Positions 50,759 to 59,760 of a stretch of DNA of 64,000 nt are shown here, one piece after another. How positions within the stretch are numbered: position 1 is the first letter of the stretch; each line of letters starts with the position of its first letter. The translations under genes were made by a program, and so were the position numbers. The notes under the pieces are model-generated. The model was not told where the DNA came from and did no database searches. It was given only the letters and a program-made list of their open reading frames with translations. Source of the DNA: Kaistella gelatinilytica (GTDB lineage: Bacteria; Bacteroidota; Bacteroidia; Flavobacteriales; Weeksellaceae); assembly GCF_015679325.1 (NCBI RefSeq), contig NZ_JADPVI010000001.1, positions 248,001 through 312,000 on the forward strand, read 5' to 3'.

Positions 50759-51275
50759 AATTGGTAGTTTTTTGGTTTAAGTTATGCTCAAATATTATCA
50801 GGACTATTAGAACAAAAAGCGCAGAGGTAAGATCAATACTTTTTAGAAACGATATTTTTTACTTCTTCTGCACTAGTAAAAAATAATTTTCCTAAACGTT
50901 TTTTTTATTGATTTTCTTTTAACACTATGTTTTTCATTTGCAAATTTACGTGAATTGCATGCTGAATCTCACGGTGTATTCCCCGTAAATGAAGCGTGTT
51001 TTATCTGTTTTTTTAAGGGGTAAAACACCTGTTAAATTAAATCTGATAAAATCGAGCGCTTCTCTTCTTATGTTTGTCCTAAAAATGTAAAATATTGCCT
51101 GAATAAAGATAAGATTCAAAATTGTTTATCTAAATTCTCATTTTGTTATGAATTGAATAATATCTATTGATATTTGTCAAAGATTTGGTTTATTATTTGA
51201 TATGTTTTTAATGTTATTGAAATTAACATATCAAAATAACAATTACCTGTTTTTTAACTCTTTAATATTTACAAA
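50759..51275. other. 517-base intergenic region ahead of the tonB-like gene
   Basis: No convincing gene. It holds a TAAATTTG box on the minus strand at 50941-50948, which may serve the muramidase, and an 11-bp inverted repeat at 51196-51235. The remainder is AT-rich with no repeat shared with other parts of the window. Confidence 0.5.
51196..51235. promoter_or_regulatory. 11-bp inverted repeat upstream of the tonB-like gene
   Basis: TTTGATATGTT (51196-51206) and its exact complement AACATATCAAA (51225-51235) with an 18-base centre, ending 40 bases before the ATG. It could be an operator for a dimeric regulator or an mRNA leader hairpin. No T-run follows, so it is not a terminator. Confidence 0.45.
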
Positions 51276-52088
51276 ATGAAAAATTTTTTAAACTCAGGAA
51301 AAGAATATCGCTTCAATGAAATTCTTTTCGAAAACCGCAACAAGAATTACGGTGCTTATGTAATGCGCAATGATGAAGCTTATAACCTTACCAAAGCATT
51401 GTTTATTGGCGTAGCATTTTTTGCTACATTGGCAATTGCGCCTTTAATCATCAATTCTTTCCAAACTCCGGATGTGATTGATTCTGATTCTGGCGGATTT
51501 ATAATTACGCCGGTACAATTGCCTCCTGATGAAATTCCTGTTGTCGTAACACCAGTCGTTCCTCCAAGAGTTATTGAAAGTACAGTGAAACTGGAAATTC
51601 CGACACCGGCAAGAAATCCAGTAATAGAAACTCCTGCAACACCATTAAGTGCAACTAATGATGCGAGAATTGGTACAGACAATGTGATCGGAACTCCACC
51701 AGTTACTATTTCTGCACCGGTTATTGTGGAACATGTCATTATACCTTCACCCGCGGTTCCTAAACCCGTTAATAATGATATAATTGATAAAGTGGATACT
51801 GAAGCAATTTTCAATGGTGGAATTAATGCATTCAGAAGTAAAGTGATACAAAATTTTAATGCAGGGAGTTTTGACGGAACTGGCGATCTGCTAAAAACTA
51901 CAGTCACGTTTATTGTTGAAAAAGACGGATCGATTTCAAGTATTACGGCTAAAGGACCCGATTCAAAATTTAATAAAGAAGCAGAAAATACCGTTAAAAA
52001 TATAAAAGGAAAATGGATGCCTGCAAAATTAAATGGGCAGAATGTAAGAAGTTATTTTAATTTTCCAATTTCTATGCAATTTGAGTAA
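51276..52088 (+). CDS. TonB-like energy transducer
   Basis: 270 residues. A short cytoplasmic N-terminus (EYRFNEILFENRNKNYGAYV, a block shared by many Bacteroidota TonB proteins) is followed by one membrane helix (ALFIGVAFFATLAIAPLII), a proline/valine-rich periplasmic linker (PPDEIPVVVTPVVPP) and a C-terminal TonB domain (LLKTTVTFIVEKDGSISSIT, NIKGKWMPAKLNGQNVRSYF). It should pass energy from an ExbBD complex to outer-membrane transporters. exbB/exbD are not nearby. A strong hairpin terminator follows. Confidence 0.9.
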   Translation: MKNFLNSGKEYRFNEILFENRNKNYGAYVMRNDEAYNLTKALFIGVAFFATLAIAPLIINSFQTPDVIDSDSGGFIITPVQLPPDEIPVVVTPVVPPRVIESTVKLEIPTPARNPVIETPATPLSATNDARIGTDNVIGTPPVTISAPVIVEHVIIPSPAVPKPVNNDIIDKVDTEAIFNGGINAFRSKVIQNFNAGSFDGTGDLLKTTVTFIVEKDGSISSITAKGPDSKFNKEAENTVKNIKGKWMPAKLNGQNVRSYFNFPISMQFE

Positions 52089-52117
52089 AGTCATTGATCT
52101 CTATTTCATATTCTTAC

Positions 52118-52155
52118 TTATCCACAAAAGATTCGCTTTTGTGGATAATTTTTTT
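52118..52155 (+). terminator. Terminator of the tonB-like gene, made of two DnaA-box sequences
   Basis: A 13-bp perfect stem (52118-52130 with 52136-52148), ATTCG loop and T-run. The outer 9 bases of each arm are TTATCCACA, a perfect match to the standard DnaA box, in opposite directions. Confidence 0.88.
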
Positions 52156-52232
52156 ATTGATTAAACTCTTAATTAACAATACTTTAACGTAAAGTGAAGG
52201 TTTATGAATCCTCTGAAAATCAGAAAAAAGTG

Positions 52233-52240
52233 TATTTTTG
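52233..52240 (+). promoter_or_regulatory. Minus-7 promoter box for parA
   Basis: TATTTTTG, 19 bases ahead of the parA ATG. Confidence 0.5.
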
Positions 52241-52259
52241 GTGATTAAAATCGTACAGA

Positions 52260-53033
52260 ATGGCTAAAATTATAGGTGTTGCAAATCAAAAAGGTGGTGT
52301 TGGTAAAACGACAACTGCCATTAATTTAGCCGCCGCATTGGGAGTTTTGGAAAAGAAAATATTGCTGATCGACGCTGATCCACAAGCGAATGCGACTTCA
52401 GGTTTAGGAATTGAGCAGTCTAATTTTTCCACCTACAATCTATTGGAACACAGCGAAAACGCTAAGAAATGCATCCAAAAAACAACTTCTCCAAACCTTG
52501 ATATTATTCCGTCTCACATCGATCTGGTCGCAGCTGAGATTGAACTGGTAGATCGGGAAAATCGAGAATACATGCTAAAGGAAGCGCTCAAAACAATCAG
52601 AGATGATTACGATTATATTATTATCGACTGCGCGCCAAGTTTAGGTTTGATCACCATCAATGCGTTAACTGCGGCTGACTCTGTAATTATTCCTATTCAA
52701 TGTGAATATTTTGCATTGGAAGGTTTGGGTAAACTTTTGAATACCATCAAAAATGTGCAGAAAATTCATAACAAGGATTTAGATATTGAAGGTTTGCTTT
52801 TAACGATGTATGATTCCCGTCTGAGACTTTCAAATCAAGTTGTTGAAGAGGTGAATTCACATTTTCCTGAAATGGTTTTCGAAACAATTATCAGTAGAAA
52901 TGTCCGTTTAAGTGAAGCGCCGAGTTTTGGGGAAAGCATATTAAATTACGATGCAGAAAGCAAAGGTGCAATTCAGTATCTTCAGTTAGCAGAAGAAGTT
53001 TTGCTAAAAAACGAAAATTTAGTTCAAAATTAA
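52260..53033 (+). CDS. parA: Chromosome partition ATPase ParA/Soj
   Basis: 257-residue Walker-type ATPase for origin segregation. The deviant Walker A box is in IGVANQKGGVGKTTTAINLA with the signature lysine, Walker B is DYIIIDCAPSLGLITINAL, and LIDADPQANATSGLG is the A-prime motif. It binds nucleoid DNA in its ATP form and is stimulated by ParB. Length and motifs match chromosomal Soj proteins. parB follows after 61 bases. Confidence 0.96.
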   Translation: MAKIIGVANQKGGVGKTTTAINLAAALGVLEKKILLIDADPQANATSGLGIEQSNFSTYNLLEHSENAKKCIQKTTSPNLDIIPSHIDLVAAEIELVDRENREYMLKEALKTIRDDYDYIIIDCAPSLGLITINALTAADSVIIPIQCEYFALEGLGKLLNTIKNVQKIHNKDLDIEGLLLTMYDSRLRLSNQVVEEVNSHFPEMVFETIISRNVRLSEAPSFGESILNYDAESKGAIQYLQLAEEVLLKNENLVQN

Positions 53034-53094
53034 AATAAATATTTTTTGATTTAAATACTTTTAATCATCAGATATTAATCATCATTTATATAGA

Positions 53095-53982
53095 ATGAAA
53101 GACAAAAAAAGAGCAATGGGACGTGGTTTGGGCGCAATTTTAAGTGCAGAATCCAAAGCATCTGTCAATTCTGCAACGGACGAAGGTGCAGATAAATTTG
53201 TAGGAAATATTGTAGAAGTAGCGCTGGAAGATATTTATCCAAATGCTTCTCAACCGCGAACTTATTTTGATGAAAAAGCGCTTGCTGATTTAGCGCAATC
53301 CATCAAAAATCTGGGCGTCATTCAGCCCATTACTTTAAGAAAAGACGGCGACAAATTCGAGATCATTTCGGGAGAAAGACGTTTCCGTGCGAGTAAGATC
53401 GCTGGTTTAGAAACACTTCCTGCTTATATTCGTTTGGTTAATGATCAGGAATTGCTGGAAATGGCTTTGGTTGAAAACATCCAGAGAGAAGATCTGGACG
53501 CTATTGAAATCGCTCTGACTTATCAAAGATTGCTGGAAGAGATCGGCATGACCCAGGAAAATTTGAGTCAGCGAATTGGCAAGGAAAGAAGTACAATTAC
53601 CAATTCTATCCGATTGTTGAGGTTAAATCCTGATATGCAAAATGCCATCAGAAGTGGGGAGATTTCGGCAGGTCATGGTAGAGCAATCCTAAGCTTAGAG
53701 GAAAAAGAAACTCAAGATGAGCTTTTCCAAAAAATTGTAAAAAATAACTGGAGCGTAAGACAGGCGGAAGAAGAATCGAACCTTCTGAAAAATCCTAAAG
53801 AAACGGCAAAGAAAACAAAAGCAGCGATTCCAAACCATTTTAAAAAAGCAGAAAAAAATCTTGCTGATCTGTTAGAAGTGAAGGTTGAGATCAAAACTGC
53901 CGCAAATGGCAAAAAAGGTAAAATAGTCCTCGATTTCAAAAATGAAGAAGAACTTGAAAATATTCTTTCACACTTTAAATAG
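53095..53982 (+). CDS. parB: Chromosome partition protein ParB/Spo0J
   Basis: 295 residues. The N-terminal CTPase/ParB domain has YPNASQPRTYFDEKALADLA, IQPITLRKDG and the key box SGERRFRASKIAGL with ALVENIQREDLDAIE. A helix-turn-helix region (TQENLSQRIGKERSTITNSI) follows, then a C-terminal dimer domain. It binds parS sites near the origin and loads SMC. No parS-like 16-base palindrome was found by eye nearby. The DUF5683 gene begins directly after its stop codon, indicating one mRNA. Confidence 0.96.
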   Translation: MKDKKRAMGRGLGAILSAESKASVNSATDEGADKFVGNIVEVALEDIYPNASQPRTYFDEKALADLAQSIKNLGVIQPITLRKDGDKFEIISGERRFRASKIAGLETLPAYIRLVNDQELLEMALVENIQREDLDAIEIALTYQRLLEEIGMTQENLSQRIGKERSTITNSIRLLRLNPDMQNAIRSGEISAGHGRAILSLEEKETQDELFQKIVKNNWSVRQAEEESNLLKNPKETAKKTKAAIPNHFKKAEKNLADLLEVKVEIKTAANGKKGKIVLDFKNEEELENILSHFK

Positions 53983-54612
53983 ATGAAGAAACTTACGCTG
54001 ATTTTCCTTCTTTTATTTTCCCTGAATTCTTTCGCTCAGGTCAACCGGAACGATACAATTCGGGTTGAAAATTATCCTACAGATTCAATTTCTACGAAGA
54101 AGCCAAAAGCAGAAATGGAAGTTTTGACTGATATTAAAGAAGCGAACGCTCCAGTAAAAGCAATGAAATTTAATCCTACGAAAGCTGGATTATATTCCGC
54201 AGTTTTACCAGGACTTGGACAATATTACAATAAGAAATACTGGAAAATTCCCATCGTTTGGGGTGGGATTGGAACAGGGATCGGTATCACGCTTTATAAT
54301 CAAAAACAATATACGAGGTACCGAAATGCATTTATTGCACAGCTCAACGGGCAACCGCATGAGTTTTCAGAGATTCCCGGAATTACCGCGGAAGCTTTGG
54401 GCAGAACTCAGGACCGTGCACAAAGACAGCGCGATTATGCGATCGCAGTTACGGCACTGGTTTATGTTTTAAATATTGTTGATGCGGTCGTAGATGCACA
54501 CTTGTATGAAGGAAGAAAAGATCCTGATTTGGCATTGAAACCAACGGTGATCTTCGATGAGTTTTCCCAGCAAAATTCAAAAGCCGGTTTAAGTTTAAGT
54601 TATAATTTTTAA
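53983..54612 (+). CDS. DUF5683 membrane protein
   Basis: 209 residues with a signal peptide (KKLTLIFLLLFSLNSFAQ). The central block KAGLYSAVLPGLGQYYNKKY followed by WKIPIVWGGIGTGIGITLYN identifies the DUF5683 family, with hydrophobic helices there and near AVTALVYVLNIVDAVVDAHL. Function unknown. In Bacteroidota it typically sits in the parA-parB-DUF5683-dapB-lepB order seen here. The ATG directly follows the parB stop codon with no gap. Confidence 0.88.
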   Translation: MKKLTLIFLLLFSLNSFAQVNRNDTIRVENYPTDSISTKKPKAEMEVLTDIKEANAPVKAMKFNPTKAGLYSAVLPGLGQYYNKKYWKIPIVWGGIGTGIGITLYNQKQYTRYRNAFIAQLNGQPHEFSEIPGITAEALGRTQDRAQRQRDYAIAVTALVYVLNIVDAVVDAHLYEGRKDPDLALKPTVIFDEFSQQNSKAGLSLSYNF

Positions 54613-54639
54613 TTAAAAGCAAACGTTTTTACGTTCAAA

Positions 54640-55347
54640 ATGATGAAAATAGCATTAGTTGGTTACGGAAAAATGGGCAAGATAATTGGAGAGATTGCCA
54701 CCAAAAGAGGCCACGAAATTGTTGCGCAGTTGAACGAAACTCCAACTTTGGAAAACTTAAATAATCCAGATGTTGCCATCGAATTTTCGAATCCGGAAGT
54801 AGCTTTTGATAATATCAAATTCTGTCTGGAAAATCAAATTCCTGTCATTTGCGGGACAACAGGCTGGCTCGATCAAAAACCGGAAATTGAGAAAATTGCA
54901 ATCGAAAATAATACCGCTTTTTTATACGGTTCTAATTTCAGTTTGGGGGTGAATTTATTTTTCGCCTTAAATGAAAAGCTGGCAGATCTGATGAAGAATT
55001 TCAGCGAATACCAGGTTCAGTTAGAAGAAATTCATCACACCCAGAAAAAAGATGCGCCAAGCGGAACAGCCATTACTTTAGCGGAAGGAATAATCAATAA
55101 TGATACAAGATTTGATGCCTGGAAACAGGACGAAACAAAAGACAGTCAGTTAGGAATATTTTCGGTGCGGGAAGATGAAGTTCCAGGAACGCACAGCGTT
55201 TTCTACAAAAGTGAAGTCGATGAAATTGAAATTAAACACACCGCATTCAACAGAAACGGTTTTGCAGTCGGAGCAGTGATCGCTGCCGAATGGATTCAGG
55301 ATAAAAAAGGAAATTTCTCCATGAAAGACGTCCTCTTTCATAAGTAA
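54640..55347 (+). CDS. dapB: 4-hydroxy-tetrahydrodipicolinate reductase
   Basis: 235 residues; NAD(P)H-dependent reductase of the diaminopimelate/lysine pathway, which also feeds peptidoglycan. N-terminal dinucleotide motif KIALVGYGKMGKIIGEIA, VICGTTGWLDQKP, and the DapB signature EIHHTQKKDAPSGTAITLAE with its catalytic His and Lys are present. Two adjacent ATGs (54640 and 54643) are possible starts. It is somewhat shorter than the enterobacterial enzyme, as usual for this phylum. Confidence 0.95.
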   Translation: MMKIALVGYGKMGKIIGEIATKRGHEIVAQLNETPTLENLNNPDVAIEFSNPEVAFDNIKFCLENQIPVICGTTGWLDQKPEIEKIAIENNTAFLYGSNFSLGVNLFFALNEKLADLMKNFSEYQVQLEEIHHTQKKDAPSGTAITLAEGIINNDTRFDAWKQDETKDSQLGIFSVREDEVPGTHSVFYKSEVDEIEIKHTAFNRNGFAVGAVIAAEWIQDKKGNFSMKDVLFHK

Positions 55348-55406
55348 TAAACAATGAATAATAAGTAATAAACATAACGCAATTACTCATTACCAATTAC
55401 TTATTG
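55341..55406. repeat. AT-rich imperfect inverted repeat between dapB and lepB
   Basis: Repeated TAAGTAATAA/AATAATAAGTAATAA words on the left (55341-55371) face ATTACTCATTACCAATTACTTATT-type words on the right (55381-55405), so the region can fold on itself. The left part includes the end of dapB. It looks like a small intergenic repeat rather than a terminator. Confidence 0.45.
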
Positions 55407-55471
55407 CTCCTGTATTTGTAACAAAAGCGCTTTAAAACAAACTAATAATTTAAATATTACCAAATAGAAAT

Positions 55472-57124
55472 ATGAACTACTTTCTAACTTACGCGGTTTA
55501 CGTGATCATTCTTTCAGTATTGATGGGAATTTCTACGTGGAAACTCTTTAAAAAAATGGGTTACAATCCGCTTTTTGCTTTTGTGCCTTTTTATAATTAT
55601 TATATTATTCAGAAAGAAACAGATCACTCCAAGTGGTGGGTCATTTTAGCCTACGTTCCAATTGTTGGACCGATCATGATGACGGTTTTCCATTTGTTTT
55701 TAATGAAACATTTCGGTAAAACGAGTTTCGTTCAAAAATTATTGACGGTAATTCTTCCTTTTATTTACATGGCATTCGTCAATTATTCGAAAGATTCTGA
55801 ATTGCATGTCGAAGATGATTTATATTTAACTGAAGAAGAAAAAGCAGAAGGTAAAAAAGAATCATTTGTTGGATCAATTACTTTTGCCGTTGTTTTCGCT
55901 ACAATTGTCCACGTTTTCTTTACGCAACCTTTCGGAATTCCGACTGGATCAATGGAAAGAACGCTTTTGGTAGGAGATTTTCTTTTTGTAAATAAATGGA
56001 GCTACGGTTTCAGAATGCCGATGCGACCGCTTGCAATTCCGTTTTTGCAGGGAACAATCATGGATACTGGCGAGAAAAATAACCCAAAAGATGATCCGAA
56101 ATCTTATGTTGATGCCGTAAAATTACCTTACGCAAGGATTTTGCAATTCAACAAACCACAGAAAAATGACATCGTGGTTTTCAATTATCCACAGGATTCC
56201 GTTCATACCGCGACCGACAGAAAAGATCCTTACGTAAAACGCTGCGTCGCTGTTGCAGGTGATATCATGGAATTCCGGGCAGGAAGACTTTTCATCAACG
56301 GTAAACCCGAAAGTATTTTAGGCGATCAGAAAAAACAGCATAAATATATTGCAACGACCGGAAGTCAACTCGATGTTCCTTCGTTATACAAAAAATACGG
56401 ATTTCTTCCCGTGCAGGAAGTTCAAACCCAAACCGGTTATCTGTACGATTTCCAAGGTTTGACTGATGAAACAGCAAAAGAAATCAAGATGTTGCCACAA
56501 GTGATCGATTTGAAGGAACATATTTGGCCCAAAGATTCCGGTGCAGTTTCTTTCAAACTAAATGCAATGCACGATGCCTACACGAAACATGTTGATACAA
56601 CCCAATCAATTTTCCCCATCAATAAAAAATGGAATCAGGATTGGTACGGCCCTTTAAAAATTCCAAAAAAAGGTGATGTTGTCACTTTAAATCATGAAAC
56701 TTTACCCGAATATCGCTGGATTATTTCAGAATACGAACACAACAAACTCGAAAATAAAGACGGTAAGATCTTTGTCAACGGCCAAGAGGCTACGCAATAC
56801 ACCATCAAGCAGGATTATTACATGATGATCGGTGACAACCGCGATGCTTCCTTAGATGCGAGATTTTTCGGTTTCGTTCCGGAAGAAAATATTGTCGGTT
56901 CGCCAATGTTTACGTGGTTAAGTGTCGAAGGTCTTTTCCCGGACAAAAGTTCCTCTTATCAACCCGATGGTAAAAAAATCCGTTGGGACCGTATGTTCAA
57001 AGCAACAAACACCGGTGAAGCCAACAAAACCTCTTATTGGTGGGTTGCAGCGATTATTTTACTCTTGTTTTTTGGGTGGGATTATATTGCAAGATTATTC
57101 AAGAAAAAAGAATCAGAAGAGTAG
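55472..57124 (+). CDS. lepB: Signal peptidase I, long Bacteroidota form
   Basis: 550 residues, about twice the usual length. It removes signal peptides at the outer face of the inner membrane. Three N-terminal helices (residues 1-110) precede the catalytic domain. The serine box is QPFGIPTGSMERTLLVGDFL and the lysine box is RKDPYVKRCVAVAGDIMEFR; VMIGDNRDASLDARFFGFVP-like YMMIGDNRDASLDARFFGFV is box E. Between the lysine box and box E lies an insertion of about 200 residues. One more hydrophobic helix is near the C-terminus (SYWWVAAIILLLFFGW). Genes around it match the conserved dapB-lepB-WbqC order. Confidence 0.94.
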   Translation: MNYFLTYAVYVIILSVLMGISTWKLFKKMGYNPLFAFVPFYNYYIIQKETDHSKWWVILAYVPIVGPIMMTVFHLFLMKHFGKTSFVQKLLTVILPFIYMAFVNYSKDSELHVEDDLYLTEEEKAEGKKESFVGSITFAVVFATIVHVFFTQPFGIPTGSMERTLLVGDFLFVNKWSYGFRMPMRPLAIPFLQGTIMDTGEKNNPKDDPKSYVDAVKLPYARILQFNKPQKNDIVVFNYPQDSVHTATDRKDPYVKRCVAVAGDIMEFRAGRLFINGKPESILGDQKKQHKYIATTGSQLDVPSLYKKYGFLPVQEVQTQTGYLYDFQGLTDETAKEIKMLPQVIDLKEHIWPKDSGAVSFKLNAMHDAYTKHVDTTQSIFPINKKWNQDWYGPLKIPKKGDVVTLNHETLPEYRWIISEYEHNKLENKDGKIFVNGQEATQYTIKQDYYMMIGDNRDASLDARFFGFVPEENIVGSPMFTWLSVEGLFPDKSSSYQPDGKKIRWDRMFKATNTGEANKTSYWWVAAIILLLFFGWDYIARLFKKKESEE

Positions 57125-57173
57125 GATTAGAAGCTGTTGGACGATGTGGAATCGTAATTTATTATTTTTTATT

Positions 57174-57251
57174 AGGAGCTATTTCCCGCTCTCCACTATA
57201 TCTTTTATTCCGCTGAAGCTTCATAAAAGGATGCCGTTTCGATCGGGGCTA
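57174..57251. repeat. Intergenic structured repeat of Flavobacteriia type
   Basis: Starts AGGAGCTATTTCCCGCTCTC and ends GATGCCGTTTCGATCGGGGC, with a central stem CTTTTAT/ATAAAAGG around GAAGCTTC. From memory, sequences with these ends and a variable central hairpin are common between genes in Flavobacteriia. The centre varies in such elements while the ends stay fixed. Only this one copy is in the window; part of the pattern (CCCGCT near one end, paired T- and A-runs in the centre) recalls the repeats at 11295 and 36309. Confidence 0.6.
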
Positions 57252-57315
57252 AAAAAGATTATTTTTAGTATCGACGATTCGTTTTTTATTAATTTTATCG
57301 ACAGGTTTTTTAAGT

Positions 57316-57927
57316 ATGAAAATTTTATTACCACTCTTTTATTTACCGCCCATTTCGTGGTTTTCGGTTTTTCTGAAAGAAGATTCTGAAATTGTTTTCG
57401 AACAGTTCGAGAGTTTTCCCAAACAGACTTACAGAAACAGAACCGCAGTTTATGGCGCAAATGGAAGGTTGCTGTTAATCATTCCTGTAAAACACGACGG
57501 TACAAGAACCATCAATGAAATTGAAGTTTCTCACCGCGATCCCTGGGAAAAAATCCACTGGAAATCGATTAAAACTGCTTATCAAAGATCGCCGTATTTT
57601 GAATATTACGAAGATCAGCTCGAACAGATTTTTAATTTCAAAACGAATTCTCTCTTTGCCTTCAATTTGAATACTTTAAAAATTATTCAGAAACTTTTGA
57701 AAACAAATAAAGCCTATTCTTTAAGCGAAGAGTATTTCAGAAATCCAACTGAAGAAAATTACAGAGAAAAATTCTCTCCCAAAAAAGAACAGGAATTTGT
57801 TCTCGCAGAATACTATCAAACCTTTACTGAGAAATTTGGTTTTCAGGAAGACCTTTCAATTATTGATCTGCTTTGTAACAAAGGACCGGAATCTTTGACT
57901 TATATTAGAAATATTCAAAACAAATAA
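57316..57927 (+). CDS. WbqC family protein
   Basis: 203 residues of the WbqC family, whose members occur in polysaccharide clusters and in this conserved lepB neighbourhood. Opening KILLPLFYLPPISWFSVFLK, then TYRNRTAVYGANGRLLLIIP, VSHRDPWEKIHWKSIKTAYQ and RSPYFEYYEDQLEQIF are family blocks. Probably an acyl- or amino-transferring enzyme acting on sugar nucleotides, but this is not proved. Cytoplasmic. The subtilase gene starts 10 bases after its stop. Confidence 0.88.
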   Translation: MKILLPLFYLPPISWFSVFLKEDSEIVFEQFESFPKQTYRNRTAVYGANGRLLLIIPVKHDGTRTINEIEVSHRDPWEKIHWKSIKTAYQRSPYFEYYEDQLEQIFNFKTNSLFAFNLNTLKIIQKLLKTNKAYSLSEEYFRNPTEENYREKFSPKKEQEFVLAEYYQTFTEKFGFQEDLSIIDLLCNKGPESLTYIRNIQNK

Positions 57928-57937
57928 ATAGTTCCTT

Positions 57938-59650
57938 ATGAAAAAAATATTCATTGCAGCTTGTTTTATGACAGGTTTTGCTTCTTTTGCACAAACTGCA
58001 GTTGCACCTTTGGATCCGATGCAGGACAAGGATTTGATGACTTGGTATCACAAAGATTTCGCTTCAACCAATGTATATGGTGTAAATACGCAGAATGCTT
58101 ATAAATATTTAGAATCCAAAGGTTTGAAACCAACTCCAGTAATTGTGGGCGTTTTAGACAGCGGAGTTCAAGTAGATCACCCAGGTTTGATCAAAAATAT
58201 GTGGACGAACGTAAATGAAATTCCAAATAACGGAATCGATGACGACGGAAACGGTTACATCGATGATATCCACGGCTGGAATTTTCTAGGTGGTAAAAAT
58301 GGAGATGTTTACGATGATAATTTAGAAGTTACCCGAGTTGTAAAAAAATACCAACCAATTTTTGAAGGTCCAGATTCAACTGCAAACAAAGCAAATCAGG
58401 CGAAAATGCCAGAAGATTTCGCAATGTACATGAAGTCGAAAGAAATTTATACGAAGAAAGGCGTTGAAGCAAAGCAAGGCTACGAAACGTATAAGAAAAT
58501 CCAGGACATGATTCCGACAATGATTTCAATGTTAAATGGACAGAATTTGACTCCTGAAGTGATTGCAGCAATCAAACCAGCGAATCAAGATCAGGCAATG
58601 GCAGCTTCTGTTTTAGGCCAGGTTGCACAAGATCCTGCAGTGAAAGGAAAATCTCCAGCAGAAGTTCAAAAATTCTTGAATGATCAAATGAAACAGGCAG
58701 TTGATTATTATGAAGTTCAGGCGACAAAACAATATAATTTAGATTTTGATCCTCGTGCGGAAATCGTCGGTGATAATTATGATGATTATTCTCAAAAAAG
58801 TTATGGTAACAATCATTACGCAGATCCAAAAGGAGAACATGGAACTCACGTTGCTGGAATTATTGCCGGTCTTCCACAAGGAAAAGAAGTACAATACGGT
58901 GTTGGTTATAAAATTGCCAAAATAATGGCAGTGAGAGCTGTTCCAAATGGTGATGAAAGAGATAAAGATGTTGCTAATGCGGTAAGATATGCAGTTGACA
59001 ACGGCGCGAAAATTTTAAATATGAGCTTTGGTAAACCGGTTTCTCCAGGGAAAAATGTTGTTTGGGATGCCTTCAAATATGCACAGGATAAAGGAGTTCT
59101 TTTGGTAAAAGCTGCTGGAAATGACAATGAAAATGTCGCTGAAAACGTGTATTATCCAACTAACTTTAAAAATGTTGACGACGCGAAACCGTTCATTAAT
59201 AATATGATTGTTGTAGGAGCTTCTACGAATAACAATGAATTTTTGAGAGCCGACTTCTCTAATTATAACCAGAAGATGGTAAATGTTTTTGCTCCAGGTG
59301 AGAAAATTTATTCTACTGTTCCAGGGGGGAAATATGAGTATCTTCAAGGAACTTCTATGGCTTCACCAGTTGTTGCAGGAGCTGCAGCAGTACTTTTAGC
59401 CTATATGCCAAATCTAACTCCAGCTCAAATAATAGAATCTTTGGTTAAAACCGCAAATAAATCAACGGTAAATGCGATGATCAGTTCAAACACGAACAAC
59501 AGATTTGATCTCATTTCTGAGGCAGGTGGCGTTATCAATTTGAAAAAAGCCGCAGAATATGCTTATACTAATTTTTACAAAGCCGGTGCTTCTGCTCCCA
59601 CCGTAAAAGTAAAAGCGGTAAATAAAAGAAAAGGTAAGAAAGTAAAATAG
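57938..59650 (+). CDS. Secreted subtilisin-like serine protease (S8)
   Basis: 570 residues with signal peptide (KKIFIAACFMTGFASFAQ). The catalytic triad is visible: Asp in VIVGVLDSGVQVDHPGLIKN, His in GEHGTHVAGIIAGLPQGKEV, Ser in QGTSMASPVVAGAAAVLLAY. Between the Asp and His regions is an insertion of about 190 residues rich in Gln and Lys (DQAMAASVLGQVAQDPAVKG), as in other Bacteroidota S8 peptidases. The C-terminus is basic (KVKAVNKRKGKKVK) and lacks an obvious type IX secretion tail. A terminator follows. Confidence 0.94.
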   Translation: MKKIFIAACFMTGFASFAQTAVAPLDPMQDKDLMTWYHKDFASTNVYGVNTQNAYKYLESKGLKPTPVIVGVLDSGVQVDHPGLIKNMWTNVNEIPNNGIDDDGNGYIDDIHGWNFLGGKNGDVYDDNLEVTRVVKKYQPIFEGPDSTANKANQAKMPEDFAMYMKSKEIYTKKGVEAKQGYETYKKIQDMIPTMISMLNGQNLTPEVIAAIKPANQDQAMAASVLGQVAQDPAVKGKSPAEVQKFLNDQMKQAVDYYEVQATKQYNLDFDPRAEIVGDNYDDYSQKSYGNNHYADPKGEHGTHVAGIIAGLPQGKEVQYGVGYKIAKIMAVRAVPNGDERDKDVANAVRYAVDNGAKILNMSFGKPVSPGKNVVWDAFKYAQDKGVLLVKAAGNDNENVAENVYYPTNFKNVDDAKPFINNMIVVGASTNNNEFLRADFSNYNQKMVNVFAPGEKIYSTVPGGKYEYLQGTSMASPVVAGAAAVLLAYMPNLTPAQIIESLVKTANKSTVNAMISSNTNNRFDLISEAGGVINLKKAAEYAYTNFYKAGASAPTVKVKAVNKRKGKKVK

Positions 59651-59674
59651 ATAGTTTTCTCTTAAATTACTCAT

Positions 59675-59702
59675 AAAGTCCGTTTTTAACGGACTTTTTT
59701 TT
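59675..59702 (+). terminator. Rho-independent terminator of the subtilase gene
   Basis: A 10-bp perfect stem (59675-59684 with 59688-59697), TTT loop and T-run. Confidence 0.92.
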
Positions 59703-59760
59703 ATGCAATTATAATATTGGCACGGTTTTTTGTAACTTGTACTTAAATAATTAAATCACT

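Noticed and set aside
57125-57315. Small gene between lepB and the WbqC gene
   Set aside because: The open frame there runs over the lepB end and the structured repeat; no start with a promoter or a plausible product is seen.
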